Source: Mesotaenium endlicherianum (lineage: Eukaryota; Streptophyta; Zygnematophyceae; Zygnematales; Mesotaeniaceae). Taken from it: a stretch of DNA of 64,000 nucleotides. The DNA is taken from the NCBI GenBank assembly GCA_009602735.1, contig WELA01006130.1, forward strand, positions 479,714 to 543,713, written 5' to 3'. Shown piece after piece: positions 35,046 to 56,420 of the stretch (position 1 is the stretch's first letter; the number at the start of each line of letters is the position of its first letter). The notes beneath the pieces were generated by a model. It saw only the letters and a program-made list of their open reading frames with translations. It was not told the DNA's origin and searched no databases. The translations under genes were made by a program, and so were the position numbers.

Positions 35046-36244
35046 CTTCTCGCGCAACCTCTAGAAACCGTATGCTTTACACCATGCGACTTGTGTATTA
35101 AGATCAACTTCACTCCAAGTTAACCTACAGCAGAAGTAGCGAAAGTCGTCGAAATTTACATCTGATCAATTTTCTCCGTTCTTAGAAGGGACACGCCCTT
35201 CTTGTCGTGTCACGTAGCGCAGAGGCAGTGTTCCCATTGATGATTAGAACTGAAATTCAAAAAGTGGCTATGAAATTTGGGGCTCATACTGTAACACAAT
35301 TTTATATATCACAAATAAAGAAGAAAAGTGAGTGACTTCGGGCAGTTTCAGAACGCCGAACTGCAATTCAGCTTCAACCAATAAGAGTCGTTATTAATGC
35401 ATAGATGCAGACCTGCCCAGACCTATAGCTATAGCTGCCAACTTGCCGGTTCTGATGAAAATTCTCGACGGGAAGAAATTAATTTTGAATTTTATGTAAA
35501 ATATATTCTGGATGCTTCAATTTTTACTTAATTTTGGCTAGCCAAGTCGATGACCACCTCGTTCGTCGGTGAATTATACATTCATTAATGGCTCCAGCAT
35601 GGGCTCCAGTAAGTTTCAGCAAGTTTCAACGGGGGTTCCAGTGGGCACCAGCAGGCTCCAATGCCCTTTTTAAGCCTTGAGCATCCCATGTGGCGTCTCT
35701 AGGCTATGCAGTCAAAGTTATCCTAGAGCGTCCCAGTCAGTCCCAGATGGTCCCAGACTCCCAGTCACTCCCAGTGCGTCCCCGAGTCATCCACAAGGTC
35801 GACAATGTAGGTTGACTTGGTTGACCTGCATCCAGATTGCCCAGCAACCCATGTAGTTCCCAGCATCAACCGGCATGGGCATGGCCCCAGGACCAGCCCA
35901 GCCCAGCCCAGCCAGCCAAGCCAAGCCCAGCACCAGCCCCAGGACAGCCCAGTATGGCCCAGCAACATCCCCTGACATCCCAACACCGCACTGCACCAGA
36001 CCAGTCCAGCACCAGCCAGCACGCCCAGCTACCAGTTGGTCTTGCCTGATCTTGTCACGTTAACAATTTGATAGCAGTACCAACCAGTACGTTACGAAGA
36101 CCCCCACTCCCAATGCAGTGGTGTTCCCTACCCGCAACCATATACGCAGAATAGGATAAACACATACACAATTTTGCTATGTTTAACCTACACCCTTCTG
36201 CTTTATAGGACCCCGACTGTGCACTAGCTTTCATCTTGGTGAAG
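35046..36244. promoter_or_regulatory. Intergenic region between divergent BIG and SMP-C2 genes
   Basis: The two start codons face away from each other across 1.2 kb, so both promoters should lie here. No canonical core-promoter box stands out. The part next to BIG is AT-rich; the part next to the SMP-C2 gene contains the CCAG-rich repeats listed separately. Confidence 0.5.
35590..36030. repeat. Degenerate CCAG / TCCCAG-rich tandem sequence
   Basis: The interval is dominated by irregular repeats of cagcc, gctccag, tcccag and ccagc, for example agcccagcccagccagccaa near 35,902 and cccagtcagtcccagatggt near 35,735. It is low-complexity and not coding, although several frames stay open by chance. 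Confidence 0.65.
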
Positions 36245-41507
<5,263 letters not shown>

Positions 41508-42553
41508 CCTGCCGCCCTCCTTTCCATGGCCACGCCCACGGCCCCTCCCCAATTTTTGTGGCGCGAGGGTGGGAGGCCGATACTACTTTTCTTAGGACTA
41601 GGGCTTGCTGCATCAAACGAGCAGGAATTGCTTGAGGTGTACATATGGTCTTAAAAGTCTCATTTGTACAGGTTTGGTCATACTTGCACGTCTTGTTGGT
41701 GCAAGCCAGGTGACGTGGAGGGGAGGGGAGGGGAGGGGAGGGGAGGGGGGGAAGTTATGGTACAAGGCACCATCTTCTTGCGAACCAAATATAATTGTTT
41801 CAATATTGAGGTGTGATTACAGTGAAACTGGTGCTTGAGTCTACGTTTTTTGCACACCTGAGGTTGTTCTTTTGTATCGACGTTACTCTGGCGGCAACAT
41901 GTTTTCTTCTGCAGAATCCCACCACTGAAGCTCTATAACTACTGCAAAGTGTTGCTCAAAGATTGACAACAATTAGGGTCTCCTCTGATGCCAACAAACC
42001 ATATGGCAAATGTGCGAAGGGTTTATTTTATTATTCATAATAATTATTATTGACTAGAAATGGAGGTAGGCTTACAAATGTCATATGGGGATTAAGTAGC
42101 AGACAATGATATAGTAGACGATAATTTTGTAGTTTAAGCTGACTTAAAGAGGTTGTCATTGACCTGATTGACAATGTGTAGTACAAATCTCCCAAATGAT
42201 AACGTAAGGATGTCCCCAAAGCCCATGTTTACGTTTCAGCTAGGTTTTGTCCCAGCAAATAAGCTTGTCCCAACAGGCCTGGCTTAGTGGACCGTAGTTG
42301 GCGACTGAAGGCTTGATCATAAACAGTTTGTGTCAACTGCTGGACTGAATCCCCATTGCCGCTGAGAAGTTAGACCAGCTCTGGCATTCCAACTCGTTAG
42401 TGATATAATGTGTAGAACTATGCAGAAGTAATCACCTGCCGCTTTGGTTCAAAATTAATCAAGACCTCTGAGGTCATGGCTGCATGCATACCATGCTAGC
42501 TGCACAATGGAGCAAAAAAGAGCATAGAGAATCTGCTTCTTAAGTTATGAACT
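41508..42553. other. Spacer between convergent SMP-C2 and UBA5 genes
   Basis: This interval holds the 3' ends of both genes. The only marked feature is the G-rich tract at 41,715. The rest is AT-rich without a supportable ORF. Confidence 0.5.
41715..41751 (+). repeat. (GAGGG)n tract, G-quadruplex candidate
   Basis: Seven closely spaced G-runs of four or more (gtggaggggaggggagggga and onward) lie about 210 bp after the SMP-C2 stop codon, on the coding strand. The pattern meets the usual four-run quadruplex rule. It may lie in the 3' UTR. Confidence 0.6.
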
Positions 42554-46070
<3,517 letters not shown>

Positions 46071-46350
46071 TCTGACTCGAGAACGACCTAGAAGCACCTA
46101 ACCTCGATGACTTGGGAAGACCTTCATATGATAGAGCATATGTAGAATTCAGCCACTTGAGCATGCCAGTGAAAGTTTCGAACAGCAGTTGCGCTCTGAT
46201 GGTTGCGGTGTTCCGCCCCAGTTCCGAATGAACGAGGAGTCGTCGTTGACAACTCTTCGTTGATTTTGCATGTGTTCATCTCTCCTACCATACCTCTCTT
46301 ACAAAAAAGACGAACCAGAAACCTTCGGCCTCGTTTTCTGTCTCGGCTTC
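46071..46350. promoter_or_regulatory. Compact bidirectional promoter region
   Basis: Only 280 bp separate the UBA5 start codon (minus) from the start used for the plus-strand basic protein. If its in-frame upstream ATG at 46270 is used instead, 199 bp remain. Both genes must share this spacer for initiation. No clear TATA box is seen for either direction. Confidence 0.6.
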
Positions 46351-47711
46351 ATGGTTCAGTCGTCAGATTCGGCAGACTCTGCAAGGGATGAAGAAAGGAG
46401 ATTGTCTCGAGGAAAGAGAAAGCGGTCCAGTAGGAAGTCCAAAGACGAGCCAAATGGAAATCGCAGCATGAGCACTGAGAGCAGTGAGGATGACACGAGT
46501 GACAGTTCTCATGGTAACAGAAGCAAGAGCAAACGTCATAAAAAGAGCATGCGAAGGTATGATATCGCTCAAATTCATTGCCTGTTGTATCAGGAGTACC
46601 AAACACCTTTGAGTGCAGTGGTGCTGTGCCCTGAGCTCTACCTGGCATGTGCTTGGCAGAAAGGACAGCGAAACCAGTTCCTCGGATTATAGCAGTGACG
46701 TGAAGAGCAAGAGTGCTAGGAAGAAGGTATGCTCTTGACAGCAGTTTCATTCTCAGGGCGCTGCTCGCGTACTATGTCATTTTTTTGTCGCAGGCTGGCT
46801 GACATGCTGTAATTGGTTGACATGGAGGGTGAGGCGGTACGGTGATTTACTGCAGAGTCTTAGCAGAAGAAGCAAGAAGAAGCAAAGGCATAAAGAAGAA
46901 CGACTGCGCCGCCACAAGGTACGTGCTTACTTCTCTGCCTTACATTCATAGTTCCTACTAAGCTGCAATTAGCTGACGAGCTCCTGTCTAGCTGCATGGA
47001 ATAGACTTGCTTCCGAGTCTGACCTACCACGGGACCTGAGGGTGGTGGGAGTTCCTGGTGGGGTTCTTCTTCTCTGCGGCTTCTGGAGCTGCCTTGGCCG
47101 CGGCAAGCAGAAGCACAAGGAGAGAGGCTCCGATGACAAGCCTGGGCCAGTGCAGCTTTCAAAGGTATGTATTGAGTTGGGCTGGATGACCATATTAGTT
47201 CTAGTTGATATGTCTGCAAGCATGTTGCATCCTAAAACTTTTTTGTCGTCTGTGTGTTGAAGTTCCAGTACTTGAACATGGCAGAGCATTACTTCTGTGT
47301 CCTCTTCATACATGAAGGTTGACATCTTGATATCACTGCCGCAGTTTTTGAAGGACCCTGAGGGGACACGCCGAAGTGTGATTTCCGGGAAAAAGGTGAG
47401 TGTTCTAACTTCATACCTCGCACAAAGTAGCACATGCGATGTGCTCTGAGTCATGTGTGCTCTTCATTCCTATGTATCCAGCTGCTTTTGGAGGATCCTC
47501 CAGAATTATCTCCGGCTCTGGACTGCCTGCTCGCAGGGGTGCGCAAATGTAGTTTGATTGTGATGCTCAGGCATCTTACGTCTGTGGTCTGTGGTCATCT
47601 TCTTCTGCTTGCTGACAGATTCATCTGAAGGTTGAGAAGACAAAGGAGGACAAAATGGCTGAGACTAACAGAATTGAGCTTCTGAAGTTCCTGAATGCAA
47701 GTTATGAGTGA
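46351..47711 (+). CDS. Small Lys/Arg/Ser-rich conserved nuclear-type protein
   Basis: Six exons keep phase and give 177 residues: 46351-46556, 46660-46726, 46856-46918, 47111-47164, 47345-47395, 47619-47711. The N-terminal half is Ser/Asp/Lys/Arg-rich with many SR-, KR- and RRSKKK-type runs, which suggests nuclear localisation. The C-terminus (VQLSKFLKDPEG, RRSVISGKK, then KVEKTKEDKMAE and ELLKFLNASYE) resembles the conserved end of a plant protein family of unknown function that I know only by this tail. An open stretch at 47,482 (LLLEDPPELSPALD) with a good acceptor was left out because the family tail reads across it; it could be an alternative exon. An in-frame ATG at 46270, preceded by an in-frame TGA, is an alternative start. 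Confidence 0.7.
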
Positions 47712-48568
47712 GGGTTTGCAAGGTCATTGCAAAGCACCCTCAGGTTAGACATGTTACAAGGTGAATAGCCGGCACTAAGTATAAGGAAACAGTAGAATTA
47801 GGTGTATACAATGGGCATTGACTGGTGGACTCCTCATTTATCAAGTGTGTTCAACTGGATTGCAGTCTGGAGTTTGTGGTTGGTTCTTTCTGTTTGTCAG
47901 TTGGTTACGCATTTATTCTTCCTACGTACATGCCTGCTCTTGCCTCTACGCTGCCCAGCATGTGCAACCAAGAAATGAAGGTTCACGACAGTCGTGTAGG
48001 TCTGCCCAACTAGTGTTGATTCTTTACATCGGTAGAGAAATGAATCTATGCGTCAAGTACCCTTGAAACAAGTGGCTCACAATACTTGTATGGTCGGGGA
48101 AAAAAATGCAAGAGCTATCATTTTGGCAGGTAGCTGACTGACTGCACGAAAGAAATCCTATGCTTTAAATATCCTGGCTTAAATCCTATAGGCGCGCGAG
48201 GGTTAACGGCTATGATGCAGTAGACATGCCATCTAGTGCTAAATGTAACTAAAGAGTAGCCTTACATTAAAAATGACTTACTAGCTGTTAGCCTACCAGT
48301 AGAGCAGCAATACATCCTGTAGGCCTCATTAGTACGCCATGGAGGCATCCTCACCTCTCAACTGTGAAGGTTTGTTGACAGTAAGCCACCTAGACTGAAT
48401 GATTAAGGAATATCATTGGCTACTAAGTTATGCATGCAGGCACACGCTTGCACAAAAGTAGCTGATAATCTTGCGAGTTTACTAGAGATATAAATACAAG
48501 GCATAAGAGCCATAAGCAAAGATGTAGAGAGGGAGTGAGCAGCAAAGCAGATGCGGAGTGGGTTCTAG
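47712..48568. other. Spacer between convergent genes
   Basis: AT-rich 3' flanks of the basic protein and the rhomboid gene. I see no gene and no distinctive repeat. Confidence 0.5.
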
Positions 48569-50179
48569 CTACTGCTGAAATCGAGCTAGACGTGCTTGAT
48601 GAAGCCCCTCTTGTGAGAGATATTCTTCACTGTAAGACCCTGCGGCTTCGACTGGCAGCCATGGTGGTGCAGAAGGTGCAAAATCTGATCCTGCAATATG
48701 TGATTCAGGCACCCGGCTCCTTGGAAAACTACATATCTCACAAGCTCCCTTGGAGCTATTATTGTCATATGTACAAGCACTACACCGCCACGCAGTTGTC
48801 GCTTCAGACCTCTGTTCGGTGGCAGACGTAGCCTCAGATAAGCCAGAGAGGTTGCCCTCCCCATGATGTGACCATACGTTGCCTGCTCTTCTGACGTTTT
48901 GGTGTGCAGCCTGAGATGATCTTCTCCGGGGATTTGACAACAGGCTTAGCAGCCTGCTAGAGGACCTTATTACATACTGTTGCAAAGTGAATGCCAAAAG
49001 TAAGAGATGATTTGCGTTCAAGAAGATTAAGCCTCCCATGATACCCGAAAAATGGCCCAAGAGTGAAGCCTGGGGAATCATGAGCTGAGTAACAATGAGC
49101 TCAAGCCAGGCTGCGTGGCGACTAGGCACTGAAAAAGAACCAAAAGTCACGTAGCTTGAAGTAACTGATGCATTGTGCACAGTCTTCATAGCAAATAGCA
49201 CAGCTGAGAAACCAACAGCACACTCCAAATAGAAGGAATAGTGCCAGCCAAGAAGGGACAGCCCGTAGGCCACACATATGACGGAACCATGGGAAAGAAG
49301 CAGAAGGGCTCCTACAGTGGCTGCAAACCTCTCACCGCCAAGGATGCTTTCCAGCTGGGCACCCTTCCACAGCAGTGACAGCATATTGTATATAAGATGA
49401 GTGTCATCAAGATGGAAGAAGGCACTCAGCATCAACCTTTTCAGGTCCATTGTCTGCACACCCCCATGATTGATAGTCAGCCTCTTTCACGTTGTGAGAT
49501 ATCATCAGAGGATGGGTGCACTCTACGCGTCAAGCATCAGCTCAAAATTGACAAGAAGCTGGAAACAAATTGCTGAGGGAACTGCATGGAGTCCACGGCC
49601 GGCTTTCGTGCTTCTTAAAATCATTTCAAAAATAATTGCTCACAATAAACATGAACGGGCTAAACATGAAAGAGCTGTAGAAACGTTAACAACCAGGTAC
49701 GTTCCACGTCTAAAGCTGTCCACGACCTGGCCCTAAGGTCCACAGGCTACTTCAAACATGCCCTAAATACACGCTCCTTGGCCGTTCATAAAACATCAAA
49801 CGCTATTCAACAGAATATTGCAAGCATACGTGTCATGACGAGGAGCAAACATGATACACTTGGAGTATATAGCAACAAGCATAACAATATGGGCATACTT
49901 CATCGTTTACCCCGGTGCAAGGACTTCGGCTGACAGCCTCGCATGGGCATTGGAAAAGAGTACCTGCAATACAAGTTGCGGATTGAGGCATACTTGCCGA
50001 GTACTTGGCAAGAGCTTATTTAATACACCCAGGCGCATGTAAATAGCAACGTTGGCTAGAATCAAGGCCACGGTTACAGGCGGCTTGTGCCTTAGCTCCA
50101 CAAACTTGAGAAGGCCCTGTATAGCCATGATATAAACCATCGGGTTGCCTCTTCCATGCCGGCGGTTCGTTTGGTGCAT
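48569..50179 (-). CDS. Rhomboid-like intramembrane protease with RanBP2 zinc finger (RBL14-like)
   Basis: Two exons (50179-49964 and 49453-48569) join in phase 0 to 366 residues. The start is MHQTNRRHGRGNP, the first ATG of the frame. Several hydrophobic segments span residues 35-240. The motif HLIYNMLSLLWKG, the catalytic serine in GFSAVLFAMK (S155) and the catalytic histidine in LLGHFSGI (H206) are all present, so the serine protease dyad is intact. A RanBP2-type finger, WRCSACTYDN...GACEICSFPR, follows at about 294-317. This combination is typical of plant RBL14-type rhomboids, reported as mitochondrial. The substrate is unknown. The finger, a ubiquitin- or RNA-binding fold elsewhere, would sit in the soluble C-terminal tail. 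Confidence 0.93.
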
Positions 50180-51209
50180 ATCTGGCACCTCAATTTCCAC
50201 TTATAAACAGCCTTCTTACTCCTCGCCGCTCATCACAATTCAATGTTCAAGTGCTACATGTCAATTTCGATTTCGCTCTTTCTTGGCTGGGCGTATATAC
50301 ATGTACCCTTCGACTCCTCGCACTTTTCCATTATCACCCTTTCATCAACAGATCGATTGTACGAGGTGAACCAGTCAGCTGAGCGACGAGCAGTAGAGGG
50401 GTGTTCAGTTGCGGGTCTTTCTTGCGACTCCGGAGCGAGAACTTCATAGGAAGCTTAGCTCTCGATTGTGTAACAGTATGGTAGGGGGCAGTAAGGGAGT
50501 TCTGCATGAAGGGGCAAATGGAGCCGGGATGTAGCTGGATTTGTAACCGGGCTTGACGGGGGCTAGATGGGTCTCTTTAACATCAGCTGTTCATTGCAGT
50601 TCAGTTGCATTCATAGCAATTTTTGTGTTTTTTTCTCTTATCTGTAGCAAATGTGGAGCACTTTGGCGCTATCGTACAACTGAAGGCAGCTCATCACTCC
50701 TCCGCACTATATGCGACCAAATGCTGCCAAATCGGCCAAATGAAACGATATGCTGGATGACGCTTTTTCTCACGTGACACTGGTGGCAATGAAGCTTACA
50801 AGGACCATGTCATTCCAAGCTGTCGTGATGCTGATGCAGTTGGGATTGGCCGGGCCTGTATTGGCCAGGAGAAACTTTTCAGTGGTTCGTGAACAGACCT
50901 CCAAATACGTTCCGGTGCATCTCCACAAATTTCTGCTATATCCACTCAGCTCCAGTGTTTCTGCACGCAGACCAACGCAGACCTTACCTTCATCTTCGTA
51001 CAACTTTTGCAATAGAGGAATTTGTAGGAGGGCATACCGGACTTTTATGTAGGAGTCTTTTGTTACATAAATTTGATTCAGAGGAGTGCCATTCTTGTTT
51101 AGACTGCTCCCTGCTGCTGCCACCCTCGAAGTACAGCTTGAAGCTAATTGAACGCTCTGATCTTCGTCCTAACTTCAAATCGTAACACTTAAATTGCAGA
51201 TTGTTTAAA
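50180..51209. promoter_or_regulatory. Intergenic region between divergent rhomboid and aminotransferase genes
   Basis: 1.03 kb holds both upstream regions. A minus-strand frame of 117 codons (51123-50770) starts at GTG, not ATG, and shows no recognised domain, so it is not called. An acceptor-like aattgcag sits 11 bp before the aminotransferase ATG and may mark a 5' UTR intron. Confidence 0.45.
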
Positions 51210-53824
51210 ATGGAGTACTACCCTGCACCAGGCAGGAACCACCTGTTTGTACCAGGTCCAACGAATGTTCCCGAGAGGGTCACTCAGGCCATGAGCCGTG
51301 GAAACGAGGACCATCGGTCTCCTGCTTTTCCAAAATTGAGCAAGTCCGTCATTGACGACGTAAAGAGGCTCTTTGGATCCACCAAGGGGACTACATTCCT
51401 CTTTCCCGCTACTGGTGCTTCCCCAATGCCTTCCTAGTTTGCATCCATGCTGACTTGCAGGTCAATTTCCGACGTTCGGAAGTCCAAGGAATTAAACTTT
51501 TTTTCCAGGCGTAGTGCAAAAGACGCGTCACTCTTTTCTCACTGTAGTGCCTTTCAAGAGTCACTTCTATGTATCGAGAAGTCCTGACTCACAGCTGCTT
51601 CTGTACACGATGTTACAGGGGTGACATCAAGAAATCTGGTAGACAGGTTAGGTGGTGTAGTGATGTGATAGGCATTCAGCAGAAAAACACAGCCTTCGTA
51701 ATGGTTGGTCACTCTCTGGGATTTGATGTACTGTGTGTCCTCGACCGTGTCCATGCTAAGACTGCAAGGAACGAAGCTGTGCGTTCATGTCCGCCACCAC
51801 GCATTTTGGCGCATTACCTCGTTAGTCTGACTACCGTTACCAGGCAGGCTGCGTGCTCCAAAGCCAGATGTACCTTGAGTTGACAAGCGACTGCGGCTGG
51901 AGGAGTGGGTCGCAGGTACTGGAGCATGGGAGAGTGCGCTCACCAACACGCTGTCACCTGGCGACAAGATCCTCACATTCCGTCTTGGGCAGTTCAGCCT
52001 TCTGTGGGCTGATCAGATGGAGCGCCTCAACTTTGACGTCGACGTTGTCGATTGCGAATGGGGAGCCGGTGTGGACATGGCTGTGTTGCGCCAGAAGCTC
52101 CACTCTGACCGCCAGCATCAGATCAAGGCAGTCTGTGTTGTTCACAATGAAACATCAACTGCAGTAACTAATGACATTGCTGAAGTCCGGAGGACGCTTG
52201 GTAAGTCAAATGTAGTATTTATTATTTTCGCTCATCATATCATGCTTTGCTTCATAGTCACATTGCAATATACATAGTGCAGAAAGCATAGAATTGGAGC
52301 TGATTGAATGAGCGCTTCGTTTGACGGGTTTTGACTAGTTGCGTTACAAAATGCTCTGCGTCTCCGTTTTGGACATCCCATGGATGAATGAAGCGTTGGT
52401 GCTGTCAAATGTTGTGTTCTTTGCAGTACACCCACCGGCTCATAAAACTTTGCACGATGTGGAGGTTGCTTTCTGGGTGAGAGTGCAGATGGATGCGGAC
52501 ATCCGGCAATGCTGCTTGTGGATGGCGTGAGCTCCATTGGAGCCATTGAGTTTCGGCAGGATGAGTGGCGTGTGGACGTGGCACTCACAGGGTCGCAGAA
52601 GGCGCTGTCTATGCCCACGGGGTTTGGCATCGTGTGTGCATCCCCCAGGGCTCTGGAGGCCTCCAAGACCAGGTGTGTGATTCGCTTGCGCGCTCTACAA
52701 ACGACTAGCTGCACTTGCACCCAGGCTTGGCTCGATGCGTGCAAGGAGCAAAGCGGGTGGAGGTAGCTGCTCACATGCAGACTGGTCTGGGCCCCTTCTT
52801 GTGCAGTAAGTCGACGCGTGTCTTCTTTGACTGGGCCGACTATGTGAAGCACTACAAGACGGGATCATACTGGCCTTACACTCCTTCATCCCAGGTGCGT
52901 CGTCGTCCCCTTCTCTTTCTCATGCTGTCGAATCCCTTGTGAGTGCCTGCAACAAAAAAGGTGTGTTAGCAGTGAGGTCCAGGAATGAGGGGAGGTTGAC
53001 TCTCGGGATGGAGGATGGGGAGCAGATGCTTTATGGGCTGAGGGCGAGTCTGGACATGCTCTTTGAGGAGGGCCTGGACAATGTGTTCAAGCGCCACTTC
53101 CGCCTGGCAGAGGGGACCAGGTACGGCTGCTGTACCACTCGTGCTCCTGTGACAATTTTGAGCGCACTTGACGGTTTGTGGAGAGATGATTTGAAAGTGT
53201 GCAGTCTGCTTGTCCCAGAGGCGAATAGGCATTGGTGCAGCCCCTTGTTGTGACTGCTGGTCTCTGTGTCCTCTTTGCATGCAGGCGGGCTGTTGCCGCA
53301 TGGGGGCTGAAGCTGTGTACTCAGAGCCCGCAGTGGAACAGCCATACGGTGACTGCCGTGGCCGTGCCCTCCAACATCAACAGCAATGACGTCGTGAAGA
53401 CGGCCTGGAAGAAGTACAACCTTAGCCTGGGGGTGGGGCTGAACAAGATCAACGGGAAGGTGTTCCGCATCGGGCACCTTGGTCAGCTCAACGAGGTGAG
53501 GCATCCTGCTCCTTTCTCCATGCCTGCCACCTCACCTGTCTCCTGGGCCTGCCCAACAACAGACCAACGTGACGCTTCCAGAAACACAGGGGTAGCCAGC
53601 CACCTCCAGCTCGTGCCACTCTCTGACTGGAGATGCTCGGGTTGCTAGCGGCTGATTGGCTCTAGTGGAACGCTGGGTGTGTGCAGTTGCAACTGCTGGG
53701 AGCTCTTGCAGGTGTAGAGATGACACTCAAAGACGTGGGCTACCCCGTGACTCTGGGCAGTGGAGTAGCTGCTGCTGCCTCCTACTTCCAGAACTGCACT
53801 CCCATGATTGCATCTAGGATATAA
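51210..53824 (+). CDS. AGT1: Peroxisomal serine:glyoxylate aminotransferase
   Basis: This enzyme transfers the amino group of serine to glyoxylate in the photorespiratory cycle, giving hydroxypyruvate and glycine, with pyridoxal phosphate. Seven exons join in phase to 401 residues, exactly the land-plant length: 51210-51414, 51916-52200, 52489-52672, 52807-52894, 53026-53120, 53285-53495, 53687-53824. The protein opens GRNHLFVPGPTNVPERV. It contains NEDHRSPAFP, the join PATG-TGAWESALTN, VHNETSTAVTND, LLVDGVSSIGAIEFR and the PLP lysine K201 in TGSQKALSMPTG. Then come VFFDWADYVKHY, SYWPYTPSSQ and FRIGHLGQLNE. The C-terminus is SRI, a peroxisomal targeting signal type 1, so it should act in peroxisomes as in streptophytes. 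Confidence 0.96.
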
Positions 53825-55654
53825 AAGAGCTGCAGCACCACGTGCACCCCCCTCTCTTTGACTTTTGTGAGGGCGGAGCTCATAGTTGCATCGAGTCATG
53901 AGGGGTGGGGACAATTGTTCTCCAGACGTGACTCTGATTGCAGCACCCCTTGATATCACCTGTTGACATAAATAGGATCAGTACGTGTATGTAGTGTAAG
54001 CTATAAGAAATCCTCTGCAAATATGTAGATCATCTTTGATGTTTTCGTGTCCTGTACGCAGAGTCAGGTAATATTCTTGTACATTTTTTTATATGGTATG
54101 GGAAACTCAGCCTGTGGGCCAAATTATTCAACAGCCACTAAGTTCCACACCCATGCGCGCTGGAGTTTGTGTAACTCCTGACTGCTCAAGGTTGCATGTT
54201 GACATCATGTATGTCCTTAGAGCTCAGAAAGTGTGTGCATTCCTAGAATCTAATGTGCGCGTCTCACTGTTTTATATGTACCTTCAAGAGAACCTGGGTA
54301 ACAGTATCCACCTGTCGTCGCATATATTGTGCTACATTATGTGGGCTCCAGATTGCTGGAGAGAAAGACATCACCTTCGGCTCGGGCGACATGAACACTG
54401 GGTTGGTCAAAAGCTGATGGATAGTTGAGGTGCTTGACTGCATTTGGATTGCCGATCGCAACTAAGTGGGACTTATTATAGCACCATCACAGACTAGAAC
54501 CAACAGGCACTCCTTTCGACACCAAGTTATGAGCATCATGGTGATGTTTGGCTGACCCGAAACCTCTACAGCAACAGAGGAAGGATCTGTAAGGATGACA
54601 TTTGTATGCCACCATGTCTTTTTTTTCTCTTAAAAATGGATCCTGTTTCATGTATTATATAGTAGCTGATTCAAGTTCTCAAAGGAGAAAACCTGCGGTT
54701 GAACTTTACAAGTTGAACTGCCAGCTTGCTTCTGCATGCCAGCATGTGTGCTTGAAGTGTGGTGTCTTCATGTTTTCTGAAGTTATCGGTATTTTGGAAT
54801 ACATCTTGCAGGTAGGATTTAAGTACAAGCTGATGTTTCATACAGCACTATGATATCAAAAATCCTTTTCTGGGTAGAAGCAATGTAACCGTGAAATATC
54901 ACTGTTAATGACAGGAAGAATCTCATAGTCATTGGTTATAATTGTGCAACTCCTTTGGTACACGTCATTGGAGCTGAGCGTCATTTTGCAAAAGACAAAT
55001 CTGGTAAAGGCATGGGCTTGCTGTGTGGGTTGAGGTACAGAGAGTAGCACGTTACTGCGACTGCGTGAGATGGGGGCAGTTCAAATCCGTTCCAACGTGT
55101 AGATTTGTCTCATCCACCTTTCCTGTGGAGTCAGGGATTGAGTATGATCCTTTCAAGAGGGGGTCTAATATTAGTAATTAAGTCTCTCATCTTGCTTATT
55201 TTTGAGTGAGGATAAACCAACGTTGGAAGCATAGAAAATGTATGTAGTGCATATATTGGCACGCTAGTCATCTTTACCAAAAAAAAAAGTCTCCCCACTC
55301 GTGAGATTTTAATGCGTGGACCAAGTAATGTAGTGTACAACCAACTTTATAGTGAATAGTATATGAGATTGTATCAAGCTTTGATTTCTGTGAGGCATAC
55401 ATTCAAATGCATAACAGTTTGAAGGAATTTTCAGGTGAAGAAGATCAGAAGTTGTAGTCACAACCAGTCATGTTGGACTTGAAAAAATATCTATGCATTC
55501 TTTTGTTTTGCAGTCTTTGAACAATGTAGTGACGAAGCTAAAAATTTTGTTGGTTGTTAGTGACTCGCAACACACTCGTGCAACTAAGTTATTGCCAGAA
55601 TCTGCCAAAACAAGCTTGGACAATGTGTGTTCAAATTAAGCCTGATTTCGGAGG

Positions 55655-55682
<28 letters not shown>
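55655..55682 (+). repeat. A28 homopolymer
   Basis: Twenty-eight consecutive A follow ttcggagg and precede gggagtgt. It may be the tail of a retroposed sequence on the plus strand or simple slippage. No target-site duplication could be recognised. Confidence 0.95.
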
Positions 55683-55685
<3 letters not shown>

Positions 55686-56420
55686 AGTGTATTAGACTGA
55701 TAACAGAAAGAAGAGTAGGAGTAGTAAAATGCTATGGATGCGCATAACCTGTTCTTGTGTGATTCTCTTGTTTGATTTTATTTCTTGCTAACATTTGTAT
55801 CTATTTGACAATGTGAAGACAACTTTACTCACTACTCTAGAGCGCTTAATCAATAGTTGCGCCAAAGTTGTGCAAGCGTGGGAGGATGTAACTTCCCGGA
55901 AGGCCATATGATGTTATTGCTCTGTCGCAACTACCATCTGAATAGGCTCTGCAGGTTATTGCCGATTGACATTAATGTACCAAACAAGAATAGTATTGCA
56001 CATGATTGTCACTTGCATGGTATGAAAGGTCAGTGGTCACCCAACCAACCAGCGCGCCTTCAGCACGGATACTAGACAGCTTGCTGGTCAGGCCCAGCCG
56101 GATCTTCCCATCACCCTGTATGACTCTCCTCCAATTGTTACAAACTGAGGCTCGTGCCCAACCCATTGTAACTTCAAGTGTGCAGGGTTGTGGGGTGGGT
56201 GGGTGGGCTAGTAAGTGTAGCAGCTTATGTTGCAGGAGAAGGCAATTAAGAGGCTTAAATGTGTCGAGCAAGGAGTTGCCATGTGTAAAGTCGGCAATTT
56301 TCACAAGTTGTCAAACATTGGTTTGCAACATTCCATGTCGCAGGCCTTCAACTTCTAAAACCATGGTCCAAAAGGGGCAACCTAGCTGTCCTTCACCGGC
56401 TTCTCATCAATGAAGGCATC

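Noticed and set aside
50770-51123. 117-codon minus-strand frame between the rhomboid and aminotransferase genes
   Set aside because: Starts at GTG, has no recognised domain and no convincing splice partners.
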